This document shows positions 28,336-37,160 of a stretch of 64,000 bases of DNA, in pieces. The first letter of the stretch is position 1, and the number at the start of each line of letters is the position of its first letter. A model generated the notes under the pieces. That model was not told where the DNA came from, ran no database searches, and saw nothing but the letters and a program-made list of their open reading frames with translations. The stretch comes from Blattamonas nauphoetae. Its lineage: Eukaryota; Preaxostyla; Oxymonadida. The stretch covers positions 1 to 64,000 of the forward strand of contig JARBJD010000368.1 of the NCBI GenBank assembly GCA_033064195.1. Direction: 5' to 3'. The translations under genes were made by a program, and so were the position numbers.

Positions 28336-30198
28336 ATGAATTCGCATATAACACATCTGACAAACAAAAGAACTGGAGCTACATCACTGACTGGAAATAC
28401 AACTGGATCAATCAAATACACTCGAGATGACATGGGTCAAATACAACAGCAACTTCAGTCTGAGCATCACATTAATTATCTTCTGAATGATGGAGCTCAC
28501 AGTACTTCTATTCAAGAATTGAAACCATCAGAAAATTCACGCTTCTACAAAGGACAGGAAATAATCATTCCGTTGACTGGTAATCAGGACATTTGTCAAA
28601 TTGATGATTCGTTCATTACATTCACAATGACTGCAACATTGAAGGTCAACAATTGGCAAACTACAGCTGGTAAGGTTGGATCGTATATGAATGAAAGAAT
28701 CTTCATCTTCGTTGGACTCAAGCATTCAGCATCAATCTTTCGTGACCTTACTGTTCTTCACAACAATCAGAGAATCATCAGCACAACAAACAATGATGTA
28801 TCAATGGAGTCTCACATCTACAATATGATCAAACCAAAGAGTCAATTGGAGAATCGAAAGCACTCACATACACCATGGAAAAACGCATGGAATCACGATG
28901 AATCCGTTGCTGGTGTTTATATTCCAATTTCAGACTTCACAACAACATCTGGAACTGGTGTTTTCAGAGACACCATTGACGTTCCAATTCGTGTGTCGAT
29001 TAATCTTGAAGATCTACTGATTTTCTCTGGAATGACTGACTATCCTCGGTGTCTCTTCGGAGATCTGAAACTCAGTGTGCACATGAATGAAGATGCATTC
29101 GTTTGTTGTTCTGTGAATCCTGAACTCACTTTGATAAATACCCTATCGTCAATCGTTAATGGATCCGCAACCGCACCAAAGATAAAAGAGTCAATTCTCA
29201 ATTGCATTCAGCATCGTCCATATTTCTTTAACAATCTCGTAACTTCATCCACAAAGAATTTCGTTCAAATTGGGCAATCATTTCTGCAACCAACTGTAAC
29301 TCAAGATATTGTTTATAATTCAGCTGGAACTGTCACTAAAGAACCAGAATTTGTGGATCAGTACATCTCACTTAACATTATGGATTATCGCATTGATGAT
29401 GTATATTGCATGAGTGCTGGATACCAAATGAAAAATCTCGCAAAAGAGAATCTGAAGCAGATGTATCAGGATCGTCCAGGAACAATTCCAGCAGAAAAGA
29501 TATCATTCTATCCATTTCAGAAGACACCAACTGCATCAGGAATTGACTGTACTCAACAAATGGTTCTCGTCAATGCCAAGGATATCATGCTCCTGTTTCG
29601 ACATTACGATAATGAAGTCACTTGTTTCCACAATCCAATGCAGAAAAATATCCAAGTGAATCTCCTCAACAAATACTATCCAGAACAACCGACAACAACT
29701 ATTGGAGCTCGCTTTTATCAATTCGCATTGTCGACTCTCAATCTTGATTCATATCTAGCTGCTCCAGATGATTTGGAGCGATCACTGGCGGATTCTCTCG
29801 TTGAAGATAAACTCACTGGTGATGGCACATATCCTGGTGAAACGATGACAAGAGTGCGACCGATTCATGACAATTCTGATTTCCTGTTATGCTTTTCAAC
29901 ACAGAGAAGTGGATGTCCAACGAACTGTAATGATTCAATCAGTTCGAGAGGTCAGAATGTTCCGGTCACTTTGAGATCTCAACCGATTTATCAAGGTAAT
30001 ATTGACACATACTATAATGTTTATAATCCAAGTGAAAGTGGTGGTAATATGACAACATTTACGCATCCTCCAGCACCGATATTAGCAACAACTGCAACCA
30101 CATGGTGGGTATTCCGATACAGTAGTGGCGAACCAAAAGTTGAGTACTATCCTAATCACACATTGAAAGCGTTGCACAAAGATTTGGGAATCATGTAG
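28336..30198 (+). CDS. Capsid-like protein, paralogue 1 (element 2 copy)
   Basis: A 620-residue homologue of the 622-residue protein at 15,916, colinear from MNSHITHLTNKRTGAT to the C-terminal HPPAPILATTATTWWVF block, with mostly conservative or synonymous differences. The many third-position changes with preserved protein suggest purifying selection on both copies after they separated. It looks whole. It lies directly upstream of paralogue 2 with an 84-base spacer that differs from the element 1 spacer except for the promoter-like motif. Confidence 0.65.
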   Translation: MNSHITHLTNKRTGATSLTGNTTGSIKYTRDDMGQIQQQLQSEHHINYLLNDGAHSTSIQELKPSENSRFYKGQEIIIPLTGNQDICQIDDSFITFTMTATLKVNNWQTTAGKVGSYMNERIFIFVGLKHSASIFRDLTVLHNNQRIISTTNNDVSMESHIYNMIKPKSQLENRKHSHTPWKNAWNHDESVAGVYIPISDFTTTSGTGVFRDTIDVPIRVSINLEDLLIFSGMTDYPRCLFGDLKLSVHMNEDAFVCCSVNPELTLINTLSSIVNGSATAPKIKESILNCIQHRPYFFNNLVTSSTKNFVQIGQSFLQPTVTQDIVYNSAGTVTKEPEFVDQYISLNIMDYRIDDVYCMSAGYQMKNLAKENLKQMYQDRPGTIPAEKISFYPFQKTPTASGIDCTQQMVLVNAKDIMLLFRHYDNEVTCFHNPMQKNIQVNLLNKYYPEQPTTTIGARFYQFALSTLNLDSYLAAPDDLERSLADSLVEDKLTGDGTYPGETMTRVRPIHDNSDFLLCFSTQRSGCPTNCNDSISSRGQNVPVTLRSQPIYQGNIDTYYNVYNPSESGGNMTTFTHPPAPILATTATTWWVFRYSSGEPKVEYYPNHTLKALHKDLGIM

Positions 30199-30263
30199 AG
30201 ACTCTCATCGAGGGTTCGAAGCCTCTGGCGAGACAAAACAGTTAAAGAAATTATTGATATTGA

Positions 30264-30282
30264 ATTTTTTATTTTTCTATAA
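30264..30282 (+). promoter_or_regulatory. Start-proximal promoter-like motif (capsid paralogue 2, element 2)
   Basis: AATTTTTTATTTTTCTATAA abuts the ATG. The motif is conserved while the preceding spacer is not. Confidence 0.65.
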
Positions 30283-31959
30283 ATGAGAAGTATCAGATCA
30301 AATCAATCCAAACCAACATCGACATTAATTGAGCAAATTGAAGTGCAATCATACATGCCAAAGCAATGGGATTCAGAACCTCACATCTACTCCATTCAGG
30401 AAGTTCATCCAACAAATCCTCCCATGCCATGTAGAATTGGAGATGAGATTGAAGTTCCATTGTGCTATGACGGTCATGATGTGACTGAATTTATGAAGAG
30501 TCATTTGCGAATTGATCTTACGGTTACTGTTCCATTTCATCAACCAACAATGCATTTTCAAGGAGGAGCTGAAGTCTATGGAATGTTCTACGGATACAAA
30601 TCATCATCAGATGCAATTCGAGACATGAGACTCGTCGACAGTCAAGGGAACATCATCGACAATTCACTTCAGAACAATCACATTCATGAATCATTTCTTT
30701 ATCACACTTTCAAATCACATGAAGAGAAAAACAACATGAAGCATTGTTACAGTCTTTGGGAAAATGTTCAGAGAATGGATCCGAGTGTATGCGGATACTA
30801 TCACACTCCAATCGAGGATCCAGATACTCCAACGATCACATTCACAATTCCATTGGTGATTCCATTTGTGAATCTCCTTCCACTGAGTACCTTTGATCAA
30901 TATCCGAATTCAATCTTTGGTAATCTACGTTTGAGATTTCATTTGACAACAGATTCACTTGTGTATTGTCCTGTTCGATTGTCCACTGTCATTAGAAAGA
31001 ATCTCGAGAATAGTCGTGATCGCTATCCAGAAAAGGATTTGGCTGAAATGGTGAATCGTCCTCAGATGGATTTTATGCGTGAAGGAGAATACACGAATGT
31101 GACACAGGAATTTACTCAAATGGGAAATCCGATTCAACAATATGATCTATATCGGGATGACCTTATTTCAGAGTATCGTACTGAATCAGTCGTTTCATCT
31201 GTTCTGAATTCATCAGTGGACAAAGTCTCAACAATTTGTTATGGATATCAAATCACTGATGCAACAAAACAATCACTCTTCAACACTTATTCGAAGACTC
31301 TGTACGTACTCAAAGCAGAAAGAATTGACACGCAATCATTTCAATCAAAAGCGAATGCAATGGGAGTGAGGTCAAATATCAGTATCAAACTCAACAATCT
31401 CATGAATCTCATGTGCTTATTCCCTGAAAGACCAAATGAATGTACAGTCTTCAGAAATCCTCATTATGTTGGCTTATTCGAAATGCTTGGAACCAACTTT
31501 CCCAATTTCCCAATGTCAACGATCTCACCAGAGTTCTATCAAATGATGATGGTGAATGGTGATTTCATTGGTTGTTCCGCAACGGAAGAATTTGAGAATT
31601 CCATTTGCATGCCACGTACGTTCGAATTTAGAGGAAAAGATTACAAGAGAACAAGAGCAACAACAGATGCCACTTGTTTCACATTCATGGTTCCAACAGA
31701 TCGAAGTGAAATCGCAGGTGGTGAAGAAGGAATTTCGACATCAGAGTCAGTCAATATTGTCTACAGAGGATCACCAATCAAACAAGGTGAACTTGACCCA
31801 TATTTCACATCAACTCCTGAAGGTCCGCCTCCACCGATATTGGCATTACATCAAGCATCATACTGGCTATTCTGGATCGAAAATGGCCAACCACGAGTGC
31901 GATATGTCATTGATCGTCGACTCCAAGAAGCATATGAAGAAGTGAAGAGAGGATACTAA
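30283..31959 (+). CDS. Capsid-like protein, paralogue 2 (element 2 copy)
   Basis: A 558-residue homologue of the 562-residue protein at 17,834. The two copies differ most in three short regions: around residue 90 (after the TVTVP strand), around 255-290, and near the SICMPRTFEF segment (about 450). These look like surface loops between conserved strands. The core blocks (FYGYKSSSDAIRDMRLVD, IPLVIPFVNLLPLSTF, PPPPILALHQASYW) are unchanged. It looks whole. Confidence 0.65.
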   Translation: MRSIRSNQSKPTSTLIEQIEVQSYMPKQWDSEPHIYSIQEVHPTNPPMPCRIGDEIEVPLCYDGHDVTEFMKSHLRIDLTVTVPFHQPTMHFQGGAEVYGMFYGYKSSSDAIRDMRLVDSQGNIIDNSLQNNHIHESFLYHTFKSHEEKNNMKHCYSLWENVQRMDPSVCGYYHTPIEDPDTPTITFTIPLVIPFVNLLPLSTFDQYPNSIFGNLRLRFHLTTDSLVYCPVRLSTVIRKNLENSRDRYPEKDLAEMVNRPQMDFMREGEYTNVTQEFTQMGNPIQQYDLYRDDLISEYRTESVVSSVLNSSVDKVSTICYGYQITDATKQSLFNTYSKTLYVLKAERIDTQSFQSKANAMGVRSNISIKLNNLMNLMCLFPERPNECTVFRNPHYVGLFEMLGTNFPNFPMSTISPEFYQMMMVNGDFIGCSATEEFENSICMPRTFEFRGKDYKRTRATTDATCFTFMVPTDRSEIAGGEEGISTSESVNIVYRGSPIKQGELDPYFTSTPEGPPPPILALHQASYWLFWIENGQPRVRYVIDRRLQEAYEEVKRGY

Positions 31960-31962
31960 AGT

Positions 31963-31990
31963 GAATATTTTATTTTTGTAGAAAACACAA
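31963..31990 (+). promoter_or_regulatory. Start-proximal promoter-like motif (136-aa gene, element 2)
   Basis: TATTTTATTTTTGTAGAAAA followed by CACAA and ATG. The TGTAGAAAA tail is shared with the element 1 copy. Confidence 0.55.
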
Positions 31991-32401
31991 ATGGTGAAGC
32001 GATACTTCTCAATTCAGAATTCTCACACTGCTCAATTACCTCCTGATTTTTCTAATTCTAGACAACAAAAATATGTTCACTTTCTTGACTGCAAACTGAT
32101 CCATGTGAGGGAAGAAATAAATGGTAACTCAACTGTCATCTCAAAAGATATTCCACAGCACATTACAATCCATGGTGATTGGATTCAAACTGACGCATTC
32201 AATGACTCGTTTGTTGCTTTCTGTAACGAACAAATTGCAAAGCGAAAGAAGTGGGAATTAACTACTCGACAATCAATAGTGAAGATCTGGTTCAAAGATA
32301 GTTCTGGTGAGTCAATTGAGATGGAAACAACCGAGACAATCAATGGAAAAATAACCAAAGAGTATTATGAATTTCTGGTTGATCTCATGTTGGAGTATTA
32401 A
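31991..32401 (+). CDS. 136-aa conserved element protein (element 2 copy)
   Basis: Same length as the element 1 protein (ATG 19,559) with only a few substitutions. It is beta-rich and has no recognised family. Its stop overlaps the end of the fibre-like gene on the opposite strand by about 17 bases, a tight convergent pair. Conservation at exactly equal length supports a real gene with a structural or assembly role; a penton-type minor capsid protein is one possibility. Confidence 0.65.
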   Translation: MVKRYFSIQNSHTAQLPPDFSNSRQQKYVHFLDCKLIHVREEINGNSTVISKDIPQHITIHGDWIQTDAFNDSFVAFCNEQIAKRKKWELTTRQSIVKIWFKDSSGESIEMETTETINGKITKEYYEFLVDLMLEY

Positions 32402-33305
32402 TCAGTGAATTATATTTTTGTATCAGTTCATTGATAACTGACTGTTGATGTCCGACAATGTTACTCAGTTCCTGAATGGCTTTCACACAAAAGCAAGAGA
32501 GTTCAGCATAATCAACTTGAAGACAATCTGGATTGGAATCATTCACGACTTCAGGGAATATTTCTTGGATCTGTTGAGCAATTACTCCAATGTGTTTCTT
32601 CTCGCTTTCCTTCTTCAGACACTCACATTTCTCTTTGCAGTTCTTCAAGTGTTCTTCATCTGTCTCATTGTCCATTTGCTTTGTCACTTTGTTGATCTTC
32701 GAGTCGAATGTGTTGAATTGGTACTGCACAATTTCCACTTTATTCAATTGTTCAAGAACATCGGAATAAGGTTCAATATTTCTTTTGACTCTTCTGTCTG
32801 ACAGTTGAGAAAAACTTCCAGTTGGTGATATTGAAAAGACTCCTGAACCAGTGTCCTCATCGTAGTAATACAATGCTGGTGTATCACACGGTGACCACAT
32901 AATTATCCCATCGCCATTGAACTGAATTCCTGATGTTTCTGCAATCGATTGTGAAATTGAAATACCAGACTTAAATGTTGAAGCCGGATATGTTCCAGGA
33001 TACTTCGGAAGGGATCCCTCTGATATATTCCATTTCGCTCCATTCACATTGATCAATCCTCCAATTTCTGGAGTCGAAATACCAGCTGAACAAGTGATTG
33101 ATCCATTTTTTGAAACGACGTTTTGGATTGAGGATATCGCTGTCTGCTGTGCTTCAGTTGTCTTCTTAAGTGTGTCGACTTCTTCCTGATTCGTTTCTAC
33201 TTCCGTCTGTAGTGAGTGAATGACTGCTGCATTCTCAGTGATCGTCGACAGATTATGATCTATCATTTTCTCAATCATTTGTGCATTGTATTTTTGTCGA
33301 TTCAT
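32385..33305 (-). CDS. Fibre-like protein with coiled coil and S74 chaperone domain
   Basis: A 306-residue protein counted from ATG 33,305 (MNRQKYNAQ), chosen because the element 1 homologue starts there; the frame extends 17 codons further upstream. Residues about 5-75 are a heptad coiled coil. About 80-180 is Gly/Ser-rich beta structure resembling trimeric fibre shafts. The S74 signature LSDRRVKRNIEPY (about 185-197) begins a chaperone domain that runs to the C-terminus with HIGVIAQQIQEIFPEVV and a terminal helix. S74 domains fold trimeric phage tail spikes and are often self-cleaved at the Ser before Asp. Here it probably makes a receptor-binding fibre on the capsid. Confidence 0.75.
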   Translation of the reverse strand: MNRQKYNAQMIEKMIDHNLSTITENAAVIHSLQTEVETNQEEVDTLKKTTEAQQTAISSIQNVVSKNGSITCSAGISTPEIGGLINVNGAKWNISEGSLPKYPGTYPASTFKSGISISQSIAETSGIQFNGDGIIMWSPCDTPALYYYDEDTGSGVFSISPTGSFSQLSDRRVKRNIEPYSDVLEQLNKVEIVQYQFNTFDSKINKVTKQMDNETDEEHLKNCKEKCECLKKESEKKHIGVIAQQIQEIFPEVVNDSNPDCLQVDYAELSCFCVKAIQELSNIVGHQQSVINELIQKYNSLINTPT

Positions 33306-33483
33306 TTTTCTTTGCTCTTTCATTGAAATTAAAATTCTTGATTCCCTCATGAACATACGTCACCGGCACATTATTTCTGACATACTCAGAGACTAGCGAA
33401 CAGTTCTCTTTTCTCATTGATTCAATTAATGCTTGTTCTGAACATATTCGACGTCTTTCATTGTACATCGCAGTTGGATTCAT
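33271..33483 (-). CDS. Small ORF at the right side of element 2
   Basis: A 70-residue basic, charged frame starting MNPTAMYNERRRICSEQ, upstream of and slightly overlapping the fibre-gene start. Its ATG is preceded on its strand by TTTAATTTGTATTAA. The continuation of the T-rich motif (GAATTTTTTAATTTTA) lies on the far side of the inserted transposon at 35,465, so the transposon appears to sit in its promoter. There is no homologue in element 1, whose TIR begins at the corresponding place. The function is unknown. Confidence 0.4.
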   Translation of the reverse strand: MNPTAMYNERRRICSEQALIESMRKENCSLVSEYVRNNVPVTYVHEGIKNFNFNERAKKNESTKIQCTND

Positions 33484-33499
33484 TTAATACAAATTAAAT

Positions 33500-35465
33500 A
33501 GGCATGGCTGACCGGCACTGACCGGTCAGTTTTCGCCGAAAAGTACTGACGGTCACTGACCGGAGAAATAACCAAACCCATATTCCAGAGTTACCATTTC
33601 TCCGAAGAGGAATCCAAAACACACTGAATAACTAGTCAATGACGAGAATATCCACGTTATCTCTGTGGAAATGTGAAAAGAAATTCGTTATCATTTCAAT
33701 CAATCCGATTAACTCTTATATTCAGAGATTTCCGAACGAAATAATGACAAAAAATGATGTGGGGACATGATCGAACTGCTGGTCTGGGTTAGCTTCTCTT
33801 TCAAATTCCAACTCAATGCAAGTTGCTTCAGAAGCAATTTTCTTAACATCAACGATCGAAAATGTGGTTGAAGACGAGAGACAAGAAGTGTTTGGATATC
33901 TGAGTGCGAACGTTGTTGTGCCATCTGTTTTACTGAAAGAGACTGTCTCTGCCGCGAATCCTGTTCCATCCGCAACTTCGAGTGTCACATCATATTTCCT
34001 GCTTGTCACTATGAACACTCCCTTAAAAGACAGTGTCATTTCGAATCCATCCCCATTCTCTCGGATCGTCTGACCGACAGGGGAGATGGATGGACCAATC
34101 AACTTTGGTAAGAGTTGACAAGCAGTTGAAGAACAGTCTGTTCGATATTTACGTGTTAAAATTCCAGTTTTCGCTTTGGATGATCATATGGGATGGTGAA
34201 AGACCCTGATGGATTGTCTGTCTTGAAAATGCAGAACTTGAAATTAGTTGCCAGTTCATGAACGAGAAATGTCATAAGATCCGGAAAAGATGACAGTGAT
34301 GGAGAGTTCTTGACAATGATCATCATTGGATGGTGGAGATCCTCTTGAGACAAGGCGAAGAAAGAATCACAAGCATTATTGAGAACATTACAACTGACGA
34401 TGATATGAGGACCAGCTTCTCTCCTCCTGACAGTGTCCTCCAGTTTCTCGAATTGCGTGAATCGATACTCCATTTTTCTATCAATCGTATCTGAGGGGAT
34501 ATCAGTTTGAATGAAATACAGTTGTTCGATTGTCACAAGTTGGATCTTTAGCTTTGATTCTGATAAGGCTCCGGCAGTCGAGAAGCGAAGATCAGACAAA
34601 AGATGAGGAACTGTAGGACGGTCTTTGTAAGACTGATTAGAAATGTCAGAAAGAGAGAAAATACCACTGAGAGCATCTAAACCAGGAGTTGAAAGAATCT
34701 TTGTCGTGGTGGATCGATTCGAAAGGACATGAAGTGATTTTCACAATTTAGAAGCCGTTTCGACACAAAACTGGCTCGAGGGCGATGCTAAGCTTGAAAA
34801 TTTGGTCAGTCTTGTCGAAGACGAACGTATATGAGATAATGGACTCTTGGGAAATCAAGCGAAGAAGAATGAGAATAAGACGAGAACATACAAGTTGAGC
34901 ATCAATAAGAGCGACTTTTTTCATGAGAATGAACCACAAGTCAAGATGGATAATGTGCTTAAATCATGGAAGAACGTAATGACCACTCAGATCAGGCATA
35001 ACTCCACTCCATCACTCGAATCGTTCTCCTCTTGTTCCCCCATTTCTCTCCGATCTTTCTCTCTACAGAAGAGCTCTTTCTCACGCTGTACAACGAACAA
35101 GACAATCCAGATGAGGTAGATTTTGAACTGGTGGGGATGATGTTGTCATTGTTCAGTTGATGGAGGAGAGGAAGCCTGATGTCAAAAGAAAGATGATGTG
35201 GAGTGACAGTTGGGTTTTCACAAACGGTGAAGAGGCTGAAAGCGACAATGGACAAGAGAAAAGCAGTTCTTGACTTGGCGAGGTGGAAAGCTCAAATAAG
35301 GGAATGTTGGGAACCGAACAGTGAGAGGAAGCAAAATTTGACATGGAAATCCACAAACTCACCTATTTCTTGTTCATTTAAGACATTGTATTGAGGAGGT
35401 AAGATCTGACCCTTTTAATTAATCTGAAGTGACACTGACCGCGACTTTTGGCCGGTCAGCCATGC
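33500..35465. mobile_element. TIR DNA transposon (non-autonomous) carrying host-gene-like fragments
   Basis: The perfect 16-bp ends GGCATGGCTGACCGGC and its inverse lie at about 33,501 and 35,465. Both are flanked by TA, a possible target duplication. Further CACTGACCG / CGGTCAGTG motifs are iterated just inside each end, like hAT or similar subterminal repeats. It encodes no transposase. The interior holds minus-strand coding-like fragments (33,722-34,599) that look like pieces of a host surface protein, the Pack-type pattern. The superfamily is unresolved: the iterated subterminal motif suggests hAT, the TA suggests Tc1/mariner or pogo. Confidence 0.7.
33722..34599 (-). pseudogene. Captured host-gene-like fragments inside the TIR transposon
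   Basis: Two minus-strand frames, 34,599-34,156 (147 residues) and 34,102-33,722 (126 residues), read as beta-rich protein. One has FSTAGALSESKLKIQLVTI and HIIVSCNVLNN. The other has MTLSFKGVFI, KYDVTLEVADG and FALRYPNTSCLSSSTTFSIVDV, an Ig/fibronectin-like strand pattern. They are not transposase. The character matches the beta-rich remnants at 57.3-57.8 and 63.1-64.0 kb, so a common host surface-protein family is plausible, though similarity was judged by eye only. Confidence 0.4.
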
Positions 35466-35689
35466 CTAAAATTAAAAAATTCAAAAATAAATTTTCATTC
35501 GTTGTTTTATCATTTGTGATCTTCCGAGGCTTCGATCCTCACATCGATGGGTTCGATCAGTCTTGTTTGATCAGCGAAAGTACTTCAATGGGATATGATC
35601 CTTTCATCTCGTTCCTAATGGCTCTTTACTGTTTCATTTAGGTGTGTTTCACTTTCAAGTTTCTCATTTGTTCTCTCTTCTTTTTCATC

Positions 35690-37160
35690 TCTTCATTTTC
35701 GTTCTCGATCATTCACTTTTTTCTGTCTCTCTCGTTCAGGTACACTATTGTGTTTTATCTTCTGGAATTTCGTTTCCGACTTATTCTTAAATGGTTTGTT
35801 CTCTTATTCAATTCATTCTTTCCTAAAACTCTTTCTTGTATTCGATCTGATCGGACCAAACTTGACCTCACAAATCTAGTCGACCACTGCTTCTTATGAT
35901 TCAAAATGATGTTTCCCTTCCGACACATAACTTGTGTGCTCTTCTCTTTCTTTCATCTCTTTTTAAATTTCATTTCTGACCTCTCACCAACTGATCATCT
36001 CGACTCCGACGCTCTATCACCTCTTACTGTTCACAAGTGCCCTTCACCGAAGAATTTTTACTTGTTTGTTCTCTTTCTTGAATTATCTTTTCCTAAGACT
36101 CATTCTTGTACTCACATTCGCACTTCACTTTTTGTCTTCACTTTTTTCTCTCTCCACTTCACTCTAGAATTTTCATTCTCACTTCATTCTCATTATCTCT
36201 TCATTGTCTTTCACTTTTTTCAAAAATTAAAGTTTGACATGAGTTCTAAATTTTTTGATCAACTTTTTGGTGCTCGAAATTTCTCGATCGATCGTCGATT
36301 TTGATTCAGAAGGTACGCCGCTTTGTTTTACTTTCTATTGACCTTGAATTCATGTTCTTCCTCTTTTGACTTTCTCATTTCGACTCTTCTCTTTTTCTAA
36401 AACCTTCTGGTGCACTCATTTTCGCTCTTTTTCAGTCTTCTTCATTCAGGTACAGCACGACTCTTTATGCTCTGATTAAAGTGGTTCTGACTGGAATTCA
36501 ACCGGTATGTTCTCTCACTTTCCTCATTCTTTCATAAAACCTCATTATGGACCAGATACAAGTGGACAAAAAAGTGACCTTCGAATCTGGTCCATCAGAA
36601 CTCCTTATGGCTCGCTGAATGTGGGAATGACGAAATGAAACTGGTATGTTCACGTTTTCTTATTCACTCACTTTTTAAAATCCGTTTTGGGTCTGATTCA
36701 ACTGATCGCCTCGATGTGGGTACAATATTGTGTTTTAGGATTTGAAAGTGTGTTGTTTATGACAATCCAAACATGTTTGCTCTTCATTTACCTTCATTCT
36801 TTCTTAAAAACCAATTTTGAACCGAACATTTGTGGGCGGAAAAGTGCCCTTCAAATTGGGTGAACAGTCTCGTTTTAGCTCTCGAAAGAATGCTTATCAG
36901 AACAGACAAAACTAGTATGTCCTTCCTTTTTATTCATTCAATTTTAAAATCATTATTGAACCGGTGATGTGCGATCATCTCAACGGTGGTGCACTATAGT
37001 GTCTTAGGACATGAAAGTATGTTGTTCCCAACACAAATCACAGGTTTGCTCTATTTCTTCTTCTTTCATTCTTACAATTCATTATTAGACCACAAATTTC
37101 ACTTCAATTTTTTGCTTCTCATTTTTGGTTCAATATCCTTTCTTAAAATTTCATTCGTAC
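35690..37160. repeat. Degenerate tandem repeats, about 270-bp period, pyrimidine-rich
   Basis: Around 36,530-36,800 and 36,795-37,060 two diverged copies align. Shared phrases are CATTCTTTC(A/T)TAAAA, TGGGCGGAAAAGTG-like, TATTCA(C/T)TCA, TTTTAAAATC, GTGTTTTAGGA/GTGTCTTAGGA and GTTTGCTC. More distant relatives of CATTCTTTCCTAAAAC occur from about 35,812. No convincing ORF is seen. The strand is strongly T/C-rich. Confidence 0.55.

Larger units (their letters stand above)
22430..35500. mobile_element. Polinton-type element 2 with PrimPol-helicase module (both ends uncertain)
   Basis: A second element in the same orientation as element 1. It has a left subterminal array of the same iterons, a primase / SF3-helicase region, a partial small virion gene, both capsid paralogues, the 136-residue gene and the S74 fibre gene. 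A pogo-like transposon lies in the replication region and a TIR transposon (33,500-35,465) in the promoter of its last ORF. No integrase, packaging ATPase, PolB or right TIR was found, so it is broken, with several breaks, while the capsid cassette looks whole. Capsid genes are highly similar to those of element 1, so the cassettes separated recently compared with the age of the paralogue pair. Confidence 0.7.

Noticed and set aside
30205-30240. GGTTCGAAGCC resembling a tRNA T-arm
   Set aside because: No acceptor stem, D-arm or anticodon arm can be drawn around it.
33500-35465. Assignment of the TIR transposon to a definite superfamily
   Set aside because: The subterminal motif suggests hAT, but the apparent TA duplication does not, and no 8-bp duplication could be seen.
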